Below, in pieces: positions 33,911 through 42,034 of a stretch of DNA of 64,000 bases (positions within the stretch are counted from its first letter, which is position 1; every line of letters begins with the position of its first letter). The notes under the pieces are model-generated. The model was not told where the DNA came from. It did not search any database and was given only the letters and a program-made list of their open reading frames with translations. The stretch covers positions 525,530 through 589,529 of the forward strand of contig NZ_JAPHEH010000001.1 of NCBI RefSeq assembly GCF_029607905.1. Reading direction: 5' to 3'. The position numbers and the translations under genes were made by a program. Source of the DNA: Thiovibrio frasassiensis (lineage in GTDB: Bacteria; Desulfobacterota; Desulfobulbia; Desulfobulbales; Desulfurivibrionaceae).

Positions 33911-36025
33911 TCAGGCCAAGCCGCGCTTGTAATTGAAGGTGGTGGTTTCCGGCAGGGTCTGGTCGGCAGCAAGCGCTGCGAAGACCTGCTTCCCCTTTGC
34001 AGACATGCCCCCGCAATGGCTCAGATCGACGATTATCCGGGAGCAGCCCATATCTTTGAGCCCGCCCAGAAAACCAAGGAGGGAAAAATCCTGCTCTGCC
34101 AGCACCTCGGTGAGGCCGTAGTTTTGGAACACGCGATACCCTTCTCCCCCTTCCGCCCGCAGCACCGAACCGGGCCGCACTCCCCGGACGGGAATGCGGG
34201 AGAGCATCACCGGCAAGGGTCCGTAAACGGTAACCGCCAAGGGAGGCAAATGGCCACCCCGGCGGAAGAGCTCCTGCATGTTCTTGCGGTCGTCCTCCAA
34301 ATTGGTGGTGAGTTCCTCAAGACCCAGCTCCTGCCAAGCAAGCGCGGCCTGACTGTTCAAAACGTAGCAGCGGAAGCCGCCCAGCAGGGTCAACCCCGAC
34401 AAGCCGGCAAACAGGGGGATATGCCCAAGATTATTGAGGCGGAACCGGCGAAAACCCTGGCCTGCCAGCATCCCAACGGCCCGACGATATTCGTCCCACT
34501 CCGCGCCGAAGAGCATGGGCGGAATTTCCCAGATGACCCGCCCATGCCAGTCGGGACTCGGCCGCTCCACCTTTTTCAGACCCCCCATACTCTCCGGGGT
34601 CAGGGTCAGTTCCAGGTTGGCAACCCCTGATTCATCGAGCAGCCGGAGATCCTGGGGGCCTCTGCCCCGCACCGTGAGAATCTGAGCAGAGGGTGGCTTG
34701 GAAACTCCCGCCGGCAGCAGGCTGGCCAGGGCCTGAGTCCGAGCCTGATCGAGGCGCTCTTTCCGGGCCGGACTCTTTTCCGGCACAACCACCTGCTCAA
34801 GGGTGGCGCGGCAAGCCTCCGGACTCATGGTAAAAGCGGCCTTGCCGCCTACCTTGAAAACCTTGTCGCCCGCCTGAAAAAAACCGCCCTTATCGGGAAT
34901 CCGCACCCGGACAAAATCTCCTGCCTTGACCGCCTTGGTTTTTTTCTCTTCGAGCCAGAGATCCCGCACCGTAAAGCCGGTGCCGGCCTGATCGTTCTGG
35001 GGCTGGACGCGGATTCGATCGCCCACGTGCAGCCGGTCGCTGGTCTCAAACCCGATCATGCCGCCGCGCAACGAAGTCACTTGGCCGAGATGCTTGCCAA
35101 GGGTTCCTTGTTTGGAGGAATCCGCAATCGCCGCCGGCACGGAACCGGAGAGAAAACCCTTGGTCGCCTGTCGGCCAAAGGAAAGGGCCAGCTGCTCCTC
35201 CGCCTCCTGCATCGCCTGCTTGCGCCCGCTTTCCGGGGCATCCAGCACCAGCCGGTAGGCCGCCACCACCCGGGCCACGTAGTCGGCGCTCTTCATCCGC
35301 CCTTCGATCTTGAGGCTGACGACCCCGGCCTTGAGCAACTGCGGCAGCTGGGAAAGGGCGCAGAAATCGCTGGTGGAGAAATGATAACCGGGCTGTTCCC
35401 TGTTGAGATACTTACGGCGGCAGGGCTGGGCGCAGCGGCCGCGGTTGCCGCTCATCGAGCTGGCGGCCGAAGAAAAGAGGCATTGTCCGGAAATGGAAAA
35501 ACACAAGGCCCCGTGGACAAAATGCTCCAGCTCGATGGTGCTCTGTTGCCGGATGGCCCCGATCTCGGCCAGGGACAGTTCCCGGGCCAGGACCGCCCGG
35601 GTGAACCCCATCTGTTCCAGCATGAGAACGCCCGCCGCATTATGCACCGCCAACTGGGTTGAGGCGTGCAGAGGCAGCTGCGGGAAATGGTTTCTGGCCA
35701 AGCGCCAGACCCCGAGATCCTGGATGATCAGGCCATCGATGCCGATCCCGGCCAGGTCTGCCAAAATCCCCACCAGCTGGGGGAGTTCCTTTTCCTTAAG
35801 CAGGGTATTGAGGGCGACATAGAGCTGGCGGTGTTGCTGGTGGGCATGCATGGTGAGCTTTTCCACCTCGGCCATGGTGAAATTCTTGGCCTTGGCCCGG
35901 GCGGAAAACTCCTTCAAGCCGCAGTAGACGGCATCGGCCCCATTTTCCAGGGCGGCGAAAAATGACTCCAGGCTGCCCACCGGGGCCAGGAGTTCCGTTT
36001 TTCTGCGTGTTTTCTGCTCCATCAT
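33911..36025 (-). CDS. U32-family peptidase / RlhA-like protein with DUF3656
   Basis: 704-aa protein of the U32 collagenase-like family. N-terminal ELLAPVGSLESFFAALENGADAVYCG and the cysteine-rich motif GRCAQPCRRKY (with HGALCFSISGQCLFSS) are diagnostic; the central part matches the DUF3656 region and the C-terminus a partial barrel. Members such as RlhA make ho5C2501 in 23S rRNA and need an iron-sulfur cluster and prephenate-linked hydroxylation; assignment to rRNA hydroxylation is by family only. ATG 36025 follows AAGGGAAG. Confidence 0.85.
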   Translation of the reverse strand: MMEQKTRRKTELLAPVGSLESFFAALENGADAVYCGLKEFSARAKAKNFTMAEVEKLTMHAHQQHRQLYVALNTLLKEKELPQLVGILADLAGIGIDGLIIQDLGVWRLARNHFPQLPLHASTQLAVHNAAGVLMLEQMGFTRAVLARELSLAEIGAIRQQSTIELEHFVHGALCFSISGQCLFSSAASSMSGNRGRCAQPCRRKYLNREQPGYHFSTSDFCALSQLPQLLKAGVVSLKIEGRMKSADYVARVVAAYRLVLDAPESGRKQAMQEAEEQLALSFGRQATKGFLSGSVPAAIADSSKQGTLGKHLGQVTSLRGGMIGFETSDRLHVGDRIRVQPQNDQAGTGFTVRDLWLEEKKTKAVKAGDFVRVRIPDKGGFFQAGDKVFKVGGKAAFTMSPEACRATLEQVVVPEKSPARKERLDQARTQALASLLPAGVSKPPSAQILTVRGRGPQDLRLLDESGVANLELTLTPESMGGLKKVERPSPDWHGRVIWEIPPMLFGAEWDEYRRAVGMLAGQGFRRFRLNNLGHIPLFAGLSGLTLLGGFRCYVLNSQAALAWQELGLEELTTNLEDDRKNMQELFRRGGHLPPLAVTVYGPLPVMLSRIPVRGVRPGSVLRAEGGEGYRVFQNYGLTEVLAEQDFSLLGFLGGLKDMGCSRIIVDLSHCGGMSAKGKQVFAALAADQTLPETTTFNYKRGLA

Positions 36026-36306
36026 CTTCCCTTCCCTTTGGACACAATCGTTTCCGCCTGCTCTGCTGTTTTTTCCACCGGGTGCCAGACTACCACGCGC
36101 GCCAAAGCAGGGGCAATGGAAATAAAGCCGGACAAAAACCGGACTCGACATGCCCCTGGACATCCCAGCCAGCAAGGAATGTCGCCCGACATCACCCCAT
36201 GTCCTCTAGGAAAAGCAGCGGGGGGTGGCTAGGATACAGACAAGAGGAGAAAGGAGTCAGCAAGAGCCGACTCTAGAACCAAAAAACAAACTTAGGAGGA
36301 ATCACG

Positions 36307-36783
36307 ATGAAAAAAACCATGATTGCCCTTGCCATGCTGTTGGCCGGTGGCCTGAGCCTGAGCATGACCGACCTGCAGGCGGCCACTGCCCCAGCCCAGG
36401 AGCTGACGATCAAGGGCAAAAAGCCCGCCCAGTTCAGCCATGCCAAACACACCGCCCTTGGCCTTAACTGCGGAACCTGCCACCACGACGCCAAGCATCA
36501 GCCCCTCGACGAAAAAGCCATCGCCGGGCTGGCGAACGGGGACGGCTTGCAATGCGCCACCTGCCACAACGAAAAGTTCGGCAATGCGAAGCTGCAGAAA
36601 GCCATGGACGTGTTCCATGGACGGTGCAAAACCTGCCATACTGCGGGAGTGAACGGCAAGAAGGGTCCGACCGCCTGCACCGCCTGCCATACCAAGGCTG
36701 CGGCCGCTCTGGGCCAGAAGGCAGCTCCAGCCGCGACAGCCGCTCCGGCCCCGACCAAGAAAAAAGCCATAGAAGGGTGCTGA
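36307..36783 (+). CDS. Periplasmic tetraheme cytochrome c3-type protein
   Basis: 158-aa protein. Signal peptide of about 25 residues ends at LQAA. Four CXXCH sites (about residues 55-59, 83-87, 107-111, 124-128) and early FSHAKH bind four c-type hemes in the cytochrome c3 pattern. The Ala/Pro-rich tail ends in a final Cys with no known role. These cytochromes shuttle electrons in the periplasm of sulfate- and metal-reducing bacteria. Strong site TTAGGAGGAATCACG before ATG. The upstream region carries repeated GACAT motifs. Confidence 0.92.
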   Translation: MKKTMIALAMLLAGGLSLSMTDLQAATAPAQELTIKGKKPAQFSHAKHTALGLNCGTCHHDAKHQPLDEKAIAGLANGDGLQCATCHNEKFGNAKLQKAMDVFHGRCKTCHTAGVNGKKGPTACTACHTKAAAALGQKAAPAATAAPAPTKKKAIEGC

Positions 36784-36791
36784 ACCGGAAA

Positions 36792-37334
36792 TCAGCCGCG
36801 CAGCGTGCCCCGTTGCCGTAAAAACTCCAGCAGCAGTTGTTCCAACCCATACTGCTGCTGGAGCAGACGGCCGACACTCTGCTCAAGGTGCCGCATCCGG
36901 ACTGGCCCGGCGCCCCGGATGATCTGTTGGCAGTTATAATTGAGACAGAACATGGGTTTAAACAAAAGCGGACAACCCAGTTCCCCGAGGAAACAGCATT
37001 CCGCATCCTCCCGGAAGACTCGCACCGCCACCCCGGCCAGAAGGTTCAAAAGCAACTGGACCACGTCATTCTCCCCGGCCATGAAACTGCTGCAGCAGCC
37101 CCCGCCTGGTTTGGCGCCGCAGACACCGCAGAGTCCGCCCAGGTCAAGGTCAGCCATGACCCGGGTCAGCTCCTTCTGGGAGATCAGCGCCTGGGCCAGC
37201 TGGCACCCAAACGCTTCCTTGGCCACCAATTCCCTGGCAAGATCGGGGTAAAGTCCCTGGGCGATACCGAGCCGCTCTCGAATGGTGCCGCCGTAAAATT
37301 CGTGTAAGGAAAAACAAGGTTGCGTTGCCATCAT
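36792..37334 (-). CDS. Cysteine-rich protein, possibly metal-binding
   Basis: 180-aa protein. Cysteine motifs: GGLCGVCGAKPGGGCCSS about residues 65-82, ECCFLGELGC about residues 112-121, and FCLNYNCQQI about residues 130-139, arranged like a zinc- or iron-sulfur-binding domain of the YkgJ type but not a confident match. ATG 37334 (MMATQPCFSL) follows GAGAGGACC. It converges on the cytochrome c3 gene with only 8 bases between. Confidence 0.68.
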   Translation of the reverse strand: MMATQPCFSLHEFYGGTIRERLGIAQGLYPDLARELVAKEAFGCQLAQALISQKELTRVMADLDLGGLCGVCGAKPGGGCCSSFMAGENDVVQLLLNLLAGVAVRVFREDAECCFLGELGCPLLFKPMFCLNYNCQQIIRGAGPVRMRHLEQSVGRLLQQQYGLEQLLLEFLRQRGTLRG

Positions 37335-37423
37335 GGTCCTCTCATCGGCTGACGACCCAGACCATGCAGTCACGCTTTTTCTGGCCTTTTCGGACCGGGT
37401 GTGGTTAGCTGGGCCGAGAGAAA

Positions 37424-38296
37424 ATGACCTTATCAACCAACGACGCCTACCCCATGACCGCCTCTCACAAAAACTCTCAGCTCTGCCCAAACTGCCGCCG
37501 CCTCATCAGCCGGGACGAAGCCAGCTGCCCGTATTGCGGCCTCGGTTCCCCAGGCTCCTGGTGGAAAAACAATGGGGTCCTCGGGTTATTTCATTCGCCG
37601 GAGCGCTTTCTCAGCGGTCTCGTCGGTCTCAACATCGGTCTCTTTGTCCTCTCGCTGATCCTGCATCCGGGCGGTACCGCCATGGGCATGAATCCCTTTG
37701 GCTTTCTTTCCCCGGACAACCGGAGTCTCCTGCTCTTGGGAGCAACCGGCACCATGCCCATCGAGGCGTTGCACCGCTGGTGGTCGCTGGTTTCCGCCAG
37801 CTATCTGCACGGCAGCCTGCTCCACCTCATCTTCAACCTCATTGCCCTGCGCCAGATCGGCCCCTTGGTGATCCAGGAATACGGCTTGGCCAGGATGTTC
37901 ACCATCTATACCCTGGGCGGCATCGCCGGCTTCCTGCTTTCTTTCCTGGCCGGGGTTCCTTTTACCATCGGCGCCTCGGCTGCGGTCTGCGCCCTGATCG
38001 GCGCGGCCCTCTATTACGGGAAAAGCCGGGGCGGCAGCTACGGCCAGCAGGTATACCAGCAGATCGGCGGCTGGGCCATCAGCATCTTCGTTTTTGGCCT
38101 GCTGGTGCCGGGCATCAACAACTGGGCCCACGGCGGCGGCATGGCGGCGGGCATCCTCTGCGGGCTGCTCCTCGGCTATCAGGAAAACCGCCGGGAATTA
38201 CTCGGGCACCGGTTGCTTGGCACCGCCTGCGCGGCCGGGACCATCCTGATCCTGCTCTGGGCTGTGGCAACCTCGGTTCTCTATCGCTTTTTCTGA
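37424..38296 (+). CDS. Rhomboid intramembrane serine protease with N-terminal zinc ribbon
   Basis: 290-aa protein. A zinc ribbon CPNC...CPYC (Cys 21, 24, 35, 38) precedes a six-helix rhomboid domain. HGSLLHLIFN (residues 129-138) supplies the oxyanion His/Asn, Ser185 in GASAAVCAL is the nucleophile and His236 in NNWAHGGGMAAG the base, so it should be active. It cuts transmembrane substrates. It is divergent from the cysteine-rich gene upstream. Confidence 0.9.
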   Translation: MTLSTNDAYPMTASHKNSQLCPNCRRLISRDEASCPYCGLGSPGSWWKNNGVLGLFHSPERFLSGLVGLNIGLFVLSLILHPGGTAMGMNPFGFLSPDNRSLLLLGATGTMPIEALHRWWSLVSASYLHGSLLHLIFNLIALRQIGPLVIQEYGLARMFTIYTLGGIAGFLLSFLAGVPFTIGASAAVCALIGAALYYGKSRGGSYGQQVYQQIGGWAISIFVFGLLVPGINNWAHGGGMAAGILCGLLLGYQENRRELLGHRLLGTACAAGTILILLWAVATSVLYRFF

Positions 38297-38352
38297 ATCT
38301 TCCGGGATTGGGCTGCATCAAGTCTGCAAAGATGGGACGGAGAAGGGAGCAA

Positions 38353-38874
38353 CTACTTTCTCCGCTGACGGACCTTGTCCAAACACCTGGGACAGATACC
38401 ATGGGAGAATTTGGCGTCTGTCCGCTGGGAGATGTAGAATTCGATCTCTTTCCAGGATTCCTGGGCCGAAGAATCCGCACCCTTGGTTCTGATTTTTTTG
38501 CATTCCATGCAGATGGGCACCAGCCCCTGGATGGTCTGCTGAATCTCGCTGATCATCCTGGCGTGGAGGGCGATTCCGAGGAGCACGAAGACCGCGCCGA
38601 AAAGAAAGATAAGACTGACCCAAAATATGCTGATACTCGCCTTGCCCAGGAGTACGCTCATGGCGACCACGACATAGCCGGCCAGAAAAAAGAACATCAA
38701 GAACCGGTTTATTTTGAGAGACCGGAGCACATAGCCCTGACTGCGCTCGGCAATGAACGGGATGGCCTTGAACAGCCCACGCAGATGGACGATGCTGATC
38801 CCGATGATCACCGCGCCACAGACGATAAAGAATACCGCGATGCGGGTATGCCAGTCCAGGGCCTGCCAATCCAT
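38353..38874 (-). CDS. Membrane protein with C-terminal CxxC signalling-type motif
   Basis: 173-aa protein. Three hydrophobic segments (about residues 12-30, 55-75, 80-98) are followed by a soluble part with ICMECKKIRTKG...WKEIEFYIS...FSHGICPRC, a motif common at C-termini of PAS, GGDEF and kinase sensor proteins of delta- and gammaproteobacteria. Function unknown; possibly a small metal site for signalling. ATG 38874 follows GGAGGAAGAGC. Converges on the rhomboid gene. Confidence 0.75.
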   Translation of the reverse strand: MDWQALDWHTRIAVFFIVCGAVIIGISIVHLRGLFKAIPFIAERSQGYVLRSLKINRFLMFFFLAGYVVVAMSVLLGKASISIFWVSLIFLFGAVFVLLGIALHARMISEIQQTIQGLVPICMECKKIRTKGADSSAQESWKEIEFYISQRTDAKFSHGICPRCLDKVRQRRK

Positions 38875-39031
38875 GCTCTTCCTCCAAATACCGTTCTGAA
38901 TCCTCCACCTCGGCCCCGTTTTGCTTCCATTCTGGGGCCGGATCAACGCGAACCACGATACAATCATTTTTTCCTGTTTCCATCAACAGGTTATTTCGTA
39001 CCGCTCAGGAAGAGTGCTGTGGCGCGGGAAT

Positions 39032-39055
39032 AAAAAAAGGCAGGTTCCCCTGCCT
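39032..39055 (-). terminator. Second terminator after the selenopeptide gene
   Basis: Minus strand: AGGCAGG-GGAA-CCTGCCT then seven T (stem 39038-39044 with 39049-39055). Strong intrinsic terminator right behind the first one. Confidence 0.9.
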
Positions 39056-39059
39056 TTGC

Positions 39060-39086
39060 AAAAAAAATTGAACGCAACCTGCGTTC
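39060..39086 (-). terminator. First terminator; also candidate SECIS for the second UGA
   Basis: Minus strand hairpin GAACGC-AGGTT-GCGTTC (39070-39086) followed by AA and eight T. The loop AGGUU lies 17 bases after the in-frame UGA at 39098-39100, the spacing and GU loop expected of a bacterial SECIS element, so it may serve both roles. Confidence 0.75.
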
Positions 39087-39088
39087 GC

Positions 39089-39364
39089 TCAGCCGCTTCA
39101 ACCACTTTTGCCGGGCTTTTTCTTTTTTTCTTCCAGCTTCTTTTTGGCTTTTGCCGCTTCATCTTCCGGGGTGGCCTTGGTATCCACCATCCCCTTTTCT
39201 TCCCCAACCTTCGCTTTTTCCTCAGTGCTCACGGCACTGCCTTTACTGCCGCCTCAGCCACTGCCGCTGGCAGCATTCGCCGGCGGCACAGCCAGGCCAA
39301 CGCCGGTCAGCAGGCTGGCAATGCCAAAACCTGCCATAAACTTTTTCAGATCCTTTGAGTCCAT
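39089..39364 (-). CDS. sbtA: SbtA-type selenocysteine peptide precursor with two in-frame UGA codons
   Basis: Predicted 91-aa precursor. MDSKDLKKFMAGFGIASLL opens a signal/leader-like helix through ANAASGSG, then UGA codon 37 in SG-U-GG, 51 open codons of Lys/Glu-rich sequence, then UGA codon 89 in KSG-U-SG and a final UGA stop at 39089. AAGGAGGGAGTT precedes ATG 39364. A GU-loop hairpin follows each UGA. Family: SbtA thio(seleno)oxazole-type targets of the SbtM radical SAM enzyme, described by Haft and Basu as selenobiotic peptides. The peptide has no Cys, only two Sec. Standard gene callers would stop at residue 36 or miss it. Sec machinery (selABC) is not in this window. The order sbtM, endonuclease-like gene, sbtA on one strand supports the call. 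Confidence 0.82.
39223..39256 (-). promoter_or_regulatory. Candidate SECIS element after first UGA
   Basis: Downstream of the UGA (39254-39256) by 14 bases, the mRNA folds CAGUGC-CGUGA-GCACUG (39223-39239), a 6-bp stem with GU in the apical loop. This matches bacterial SECIS geometry needed by SelB for selenocysteine insertion. Confidence 0.7.
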
Positions 39365-39460
39365 AACTCCCTCCTTGCAATTGCTTGCGTATTGGGAAAA
39401 CGAATGGTCCCGGCGACTGCCGGCCCCCCCGACAAAACCAACATAGATCAATCCGATCCA

Positions 39461-39500
39461 ATTATAACAATATCATCAAAGAACCCGATACCGTTGTCAA
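39461..39500 (-). promoter_or_regulatory. Candidate sigma-70 promoter of sbtA
   Basis: Minus strand TTGACA (39495-39500), 17 bases, then GATGAT (39472-39477); a perfect TATAAT lies a little further on (39461-39466). It sits between the terminator of the preceding gene and the sbtA start, so sbtA may have its own promoter. Confidence 0.5.
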
Positions 39501-39501
39501 T

Positions 39502-39535
39502 AAAAAAGCAGCCGCTGCCTGCCACGGCTTAGAGC
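39502..39535 (-). terminator. Short terminator at end of endonuclease-like gene
   Basis: Minus strand AGCCG-(10 bases)-CGGCT followed by GC and six T (39502-39507). The stem is short, so it may leak. It would separate sbtA transcription from the upstream genes. Confidence 0.5.
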
Positions 39536-40272
39536 TGCAGATCGACAATAACGGGAAGATGATCGCTGGCGACCTTGGAAACCCGGAGACGGCAGCGCCG
39601 CCCGCCCAGCACGGTGATCGGCCCCCGGCAAAACACCTTGTCCAAGCCGGTGGAGGGCGAAAATGAAGGATAGGTCAGCATGGCATTCTGATAGCCAACC
39701 CCATGGTTGGTTGCGCAGGCAAAACCCAAGGCCTCGGTAAACAACGGGGCGATCCGCGTCCACCAGTCATTAAAATCTCCGGCAACCACACAGCGATCCC
39801 CCTGGGCAAGAGCGGTGAACTCCGGGGTACGCACCAGTCGGCCCACCTGCTGGGGCCGCTCCTTAAAAGAAAGTCCCAGATGCAGGTTGAAGACCGGCAA
39901 GAGCACGGGAGAAGATGCATCGACAGGCAATTCCAGCTCGGTGAACAGGCAGCCCCTTGCCTTACGGCCGTCAAGGGTCAGATCGATATTGCGTTCCCGG
40001 ACGATGGGATACCGGCTCAAGGTGGCATTGCCGTACATCCCCTTGCGCAGCTGGACATTCAAGCCCACGGCACTATAGGGATAATTGCAGCTCTCGGCCA
40101 ATTCCCGGGCCAGATTCAACTCCCGCGAACGGGGCACCCCCACGTCCACCTCCTGCAACAAAACGATATCCGCATCGTAATGGGCCAGAACCGCGGCAAT
40201 GCGCTCCGGCCGGAAGCGTCGATCCACCCCGATGGCCCGGTGGATATTATAGGAAAGAATCCGAAACTCCAT
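39529..40272 (-). CDS. Endonuclease/exonuclease/phosphatase family protein
   Basis: 247-aa EEP-fold enzyme. Motifs: LSYNIHRA at the N-terminus, VLLQEVDVG (metal Glu), VFNLHLGLS, VVAGDFNDW (catalytic Asp-Asn) and SDHLPVIV near the C-terminus, all in order and intact. The fold covers DNA repair nucleases, sphingomyelinases and phosphatases, so the substrate is open. It lies between sbtM (3 bases upstream) and sbtA, so it may act in the same pathway or be a passenger. Confidence 0.88.
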   Translation of the reverse strand: MEFRILSYNIHRAIGVDRRFRPERIAAVLAHYDADIVLLQEVDVGVPRSRELNLARELAESCNYPYSAVGLNVQLRKGMYGNATLSRYPIVRERNIDLTLDGRKARGCLFTELELPVDASSPVLLPVFNLHLGLSFKERPQQVGRLVRTPEFTALAQGDRCVVAGDFNDWWTRIAPLFTEALGFACATNHGVGYQNAMLTYPSFSPSTGLDKVFCRGPITVLGGRRCRLRVSKVASDHLPVIVDLQL

Positions 40273-40275
40273 GCT

Positions 40276-41880
40276 CTAATGCTCCAAAAAACAGTAAGGG
40301 TCGCGCTCGCGGAAAATATCGAGGCCGAAGCCATGGCTCACGGCCAGACACCCCCCGCAGGCGGGACGCAGGCGGCACTCCCGACAGGCTTGGCTTCCTG
40401 CCCGGTACTGTCCGGCGGCCGGAGAGTCATAGATCTCCGCCAGGGATTGACTGAAGATATTCCCGATCTGGGAGGGCAATTTCCGGCAGGCATGCACCTC
40501 GCCATCGGGCAGCAGCGAGACAAAATTAAAGGCCGCGCCGCAGCCGAATCCGGCGCACCCCCCCAGCAGGGGTTCGCCTTTTTTCTCCCGCAGCAGATTG
40601 AAAAAATTATCCTTGAGGCCCATGGCCGGATTCGCCCGGGCAGCAGCCAGGTAGCTTTCGAGAAATTTTGGGTATTCAGCGGTGGGCACCGATTCCAACA
40701 GAGAACCCTCTCCGACCATGGCCAAGCGGTTAAAAACAAAAAGATCCACCCGGTCGCGGAGCAGCTCCGCCAAAGGAAGAACCTGGTCCATATTCCCCCT
40801 GGTCAGGGTGAGCATCACCATGGAGTAGATCTCCTGTTCGCGCAAGAGAGCGAGAAACTCCATGACCCTGGCAAAATAGCCCGTGCCCCGGATATAGTCG
40901 TTATGCTTTTCCAGCCCCTCGAGGCTTACCTGATAAAAGGCGGGCTTCTCAATGGCCAGCAACGGCAAAAGGCGCTCTTTTCCGGTTGCATTGCCCAGGA
41001 TGGCCACGGTGAACCCCCGATCCACCGCAGCCTGATACAGCTCGCGAAAATGGGGATAGAGCAGAGGATTGCCGCCGGAAAAACTCACCTGCCCCCGCAC
41101 ATGCCGACTTTGACAAAAATCCCGCAGCTGATCCAGCACCGCAATCCCACGGTCCAGGGACAAGGGGGCGCGGTCGCTTCGGTCGTAGCAATGCTTGCAA
41201 TGCAGATCGCAGACCTGGGTGATATGCCATTGCAGGGTGAAGACCTCGGCGGCCAGAAAGCGGGGGGCAACCGCATCGGTTATGGGAAAACTCTCTGCAT
41301 CCCTGCGGATGCGCGAGGGGGGAGCCAAAAGAATCCCCTTATCCGCAGCCCGGTCAAGGGCAGCCATAATGGTCCCAACCGACACCGCCCCGAATTCCGT
41401 AGCCTGGCGGGGCTCAATCCCTTCACAGACCATCTTCAGGGCCAGCAGCTCCTCGTCTCCTGCCACCTGGGCTCGGCTCTTCCCAGTCTCCGGATCAAGC
41501 CAGAGCAAAATCACCTCCTGCCGCGCCACCGGCGCAGGCAAAGCTTGCAGCCCGCCCTCCCCCAGCAGATCAAGCAAGCCGGCCCAGGAGACTTGGCACA
41601 CTTGCAGGCTGGGGTTTACCGCAAGCTCCTCCACCACGGCCGGCAGGGATGTTCTTGCCTGCCGCACCCTATGGAGTGCCAGCTCCAGCCGGGCCAAATC
41701 GAAGAGATACGGGGGGGCAGACGATACGGATACGGCAGGATCAGCAAGCATTCCGGCCAGGCCCGAGAGATCGGCGGCAAGTTTAAGGAGCGCAAGAAAA
41801 TCCTGCCATGAGGCATCGCTCAGCACTTTTCTGCAGGCAGGAAAAATTCCTGGACTATACGAAGCTATGGAGTTGGCCAT
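40276..41880 (-). CDS. sbtM: Radical SAM maturase of SbtM type
   Basis: 534-aa radical SAM peptide maturase. An about 200-residue N-terminal region (helical, with a small RRE-like or novel domain) precedes the SAM cluster motif CDLHCKHC (Cys 224, 228, 231). The rest follows the SPASM-type plan: GQVSFSGGNPLLYPHF for SAM binding, and C-terminal cysteine sets GGCAGFGCGAAFNF, HACRKLP and CRECRLRPACGGC for extra iron-sulfur clusters. The general design matches the thio(seleno)oxazole maturases named SbtM. It should modify the Sec residues of SbtA. ATG 41880 follows GGAAGGTGTC. It leads the sbtM-EEP-sbtA set. Confidence 0.85.
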   Translation of the reverse strand: MANSIASYSPGIFPACRKVLSDASWQDFLALLKLAADLSGLAGMLADPAVSVSSAPPYLFDLARLELALHRVRQARTSLPAVVEELAVNPSLQVCQVSWAGLLDLLGEGGLQALPAPVARQEVILLWLDPETGKSRAQVAGDEELLALKMVCEGIEPRQATEFGAVSVGTIMAALDRAADKGILLAPPSRIRRDAESFPITDAVAPRFLAAEVFTLQWHITQVCDLHCKHCYDRSDRAPLSLDRGIAVLDQLRDFCQSRHVRGQVSFSGGNPLLYPHFRELYQAAVDRGFTVAILGNATGKERLLPLLAIEKPAFYQVSLEGLEKHNDYIRGTGYFARVMEFLALLREQEIYSMVMLTLTRGNMDQVLPLAELLRDRVDLFVFNRLAMVGEGSLLESVPTAEYPKFLESYLAAARANPAMGLKDNFFNLLREKKGEPLLGGCAGFGCGAAFNFVSLLPDGEVHACRKLPSQIGNIFSQSLAEIYDSPAAGQYRAGSQACRECRLRPACGGCLAVSHGFGLDIFRERDPYCFLEH

Positions 41881-42034
41881 GACACCTTCCCGTGATCATT
41901 AAAACGCCTGATTTTCGCCCTCAGTGTACCACAGGGTGGAGAAAAGCCAACACCCCCTCTTGTCCCCCCGCGGAAAAACAGATTGACAGAAGGAGAGTCA
42001 CTATGCCACTATGGACCCACAACTGAATACTGTT

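Noticed and set aside
36026..36306. Sigma-54 promoter before cytochrome c3
   Set aside because: No GG-N10-GC pair of the right context could be placed upstream of the gene.
39089..39091. Third UGA at end of sbtA as another selenocysteine
   Set aside because: The only downstream hairpin begins two bases later, too close for SECIS spacing, and the next codons are terminator sequence; read as the stop.
39703..41811. Plus-strand 702-codon frame
   Set aside because: Antisense of the EEP and sbtM genes, both of which show intact catalytic motifs on the minus strand.
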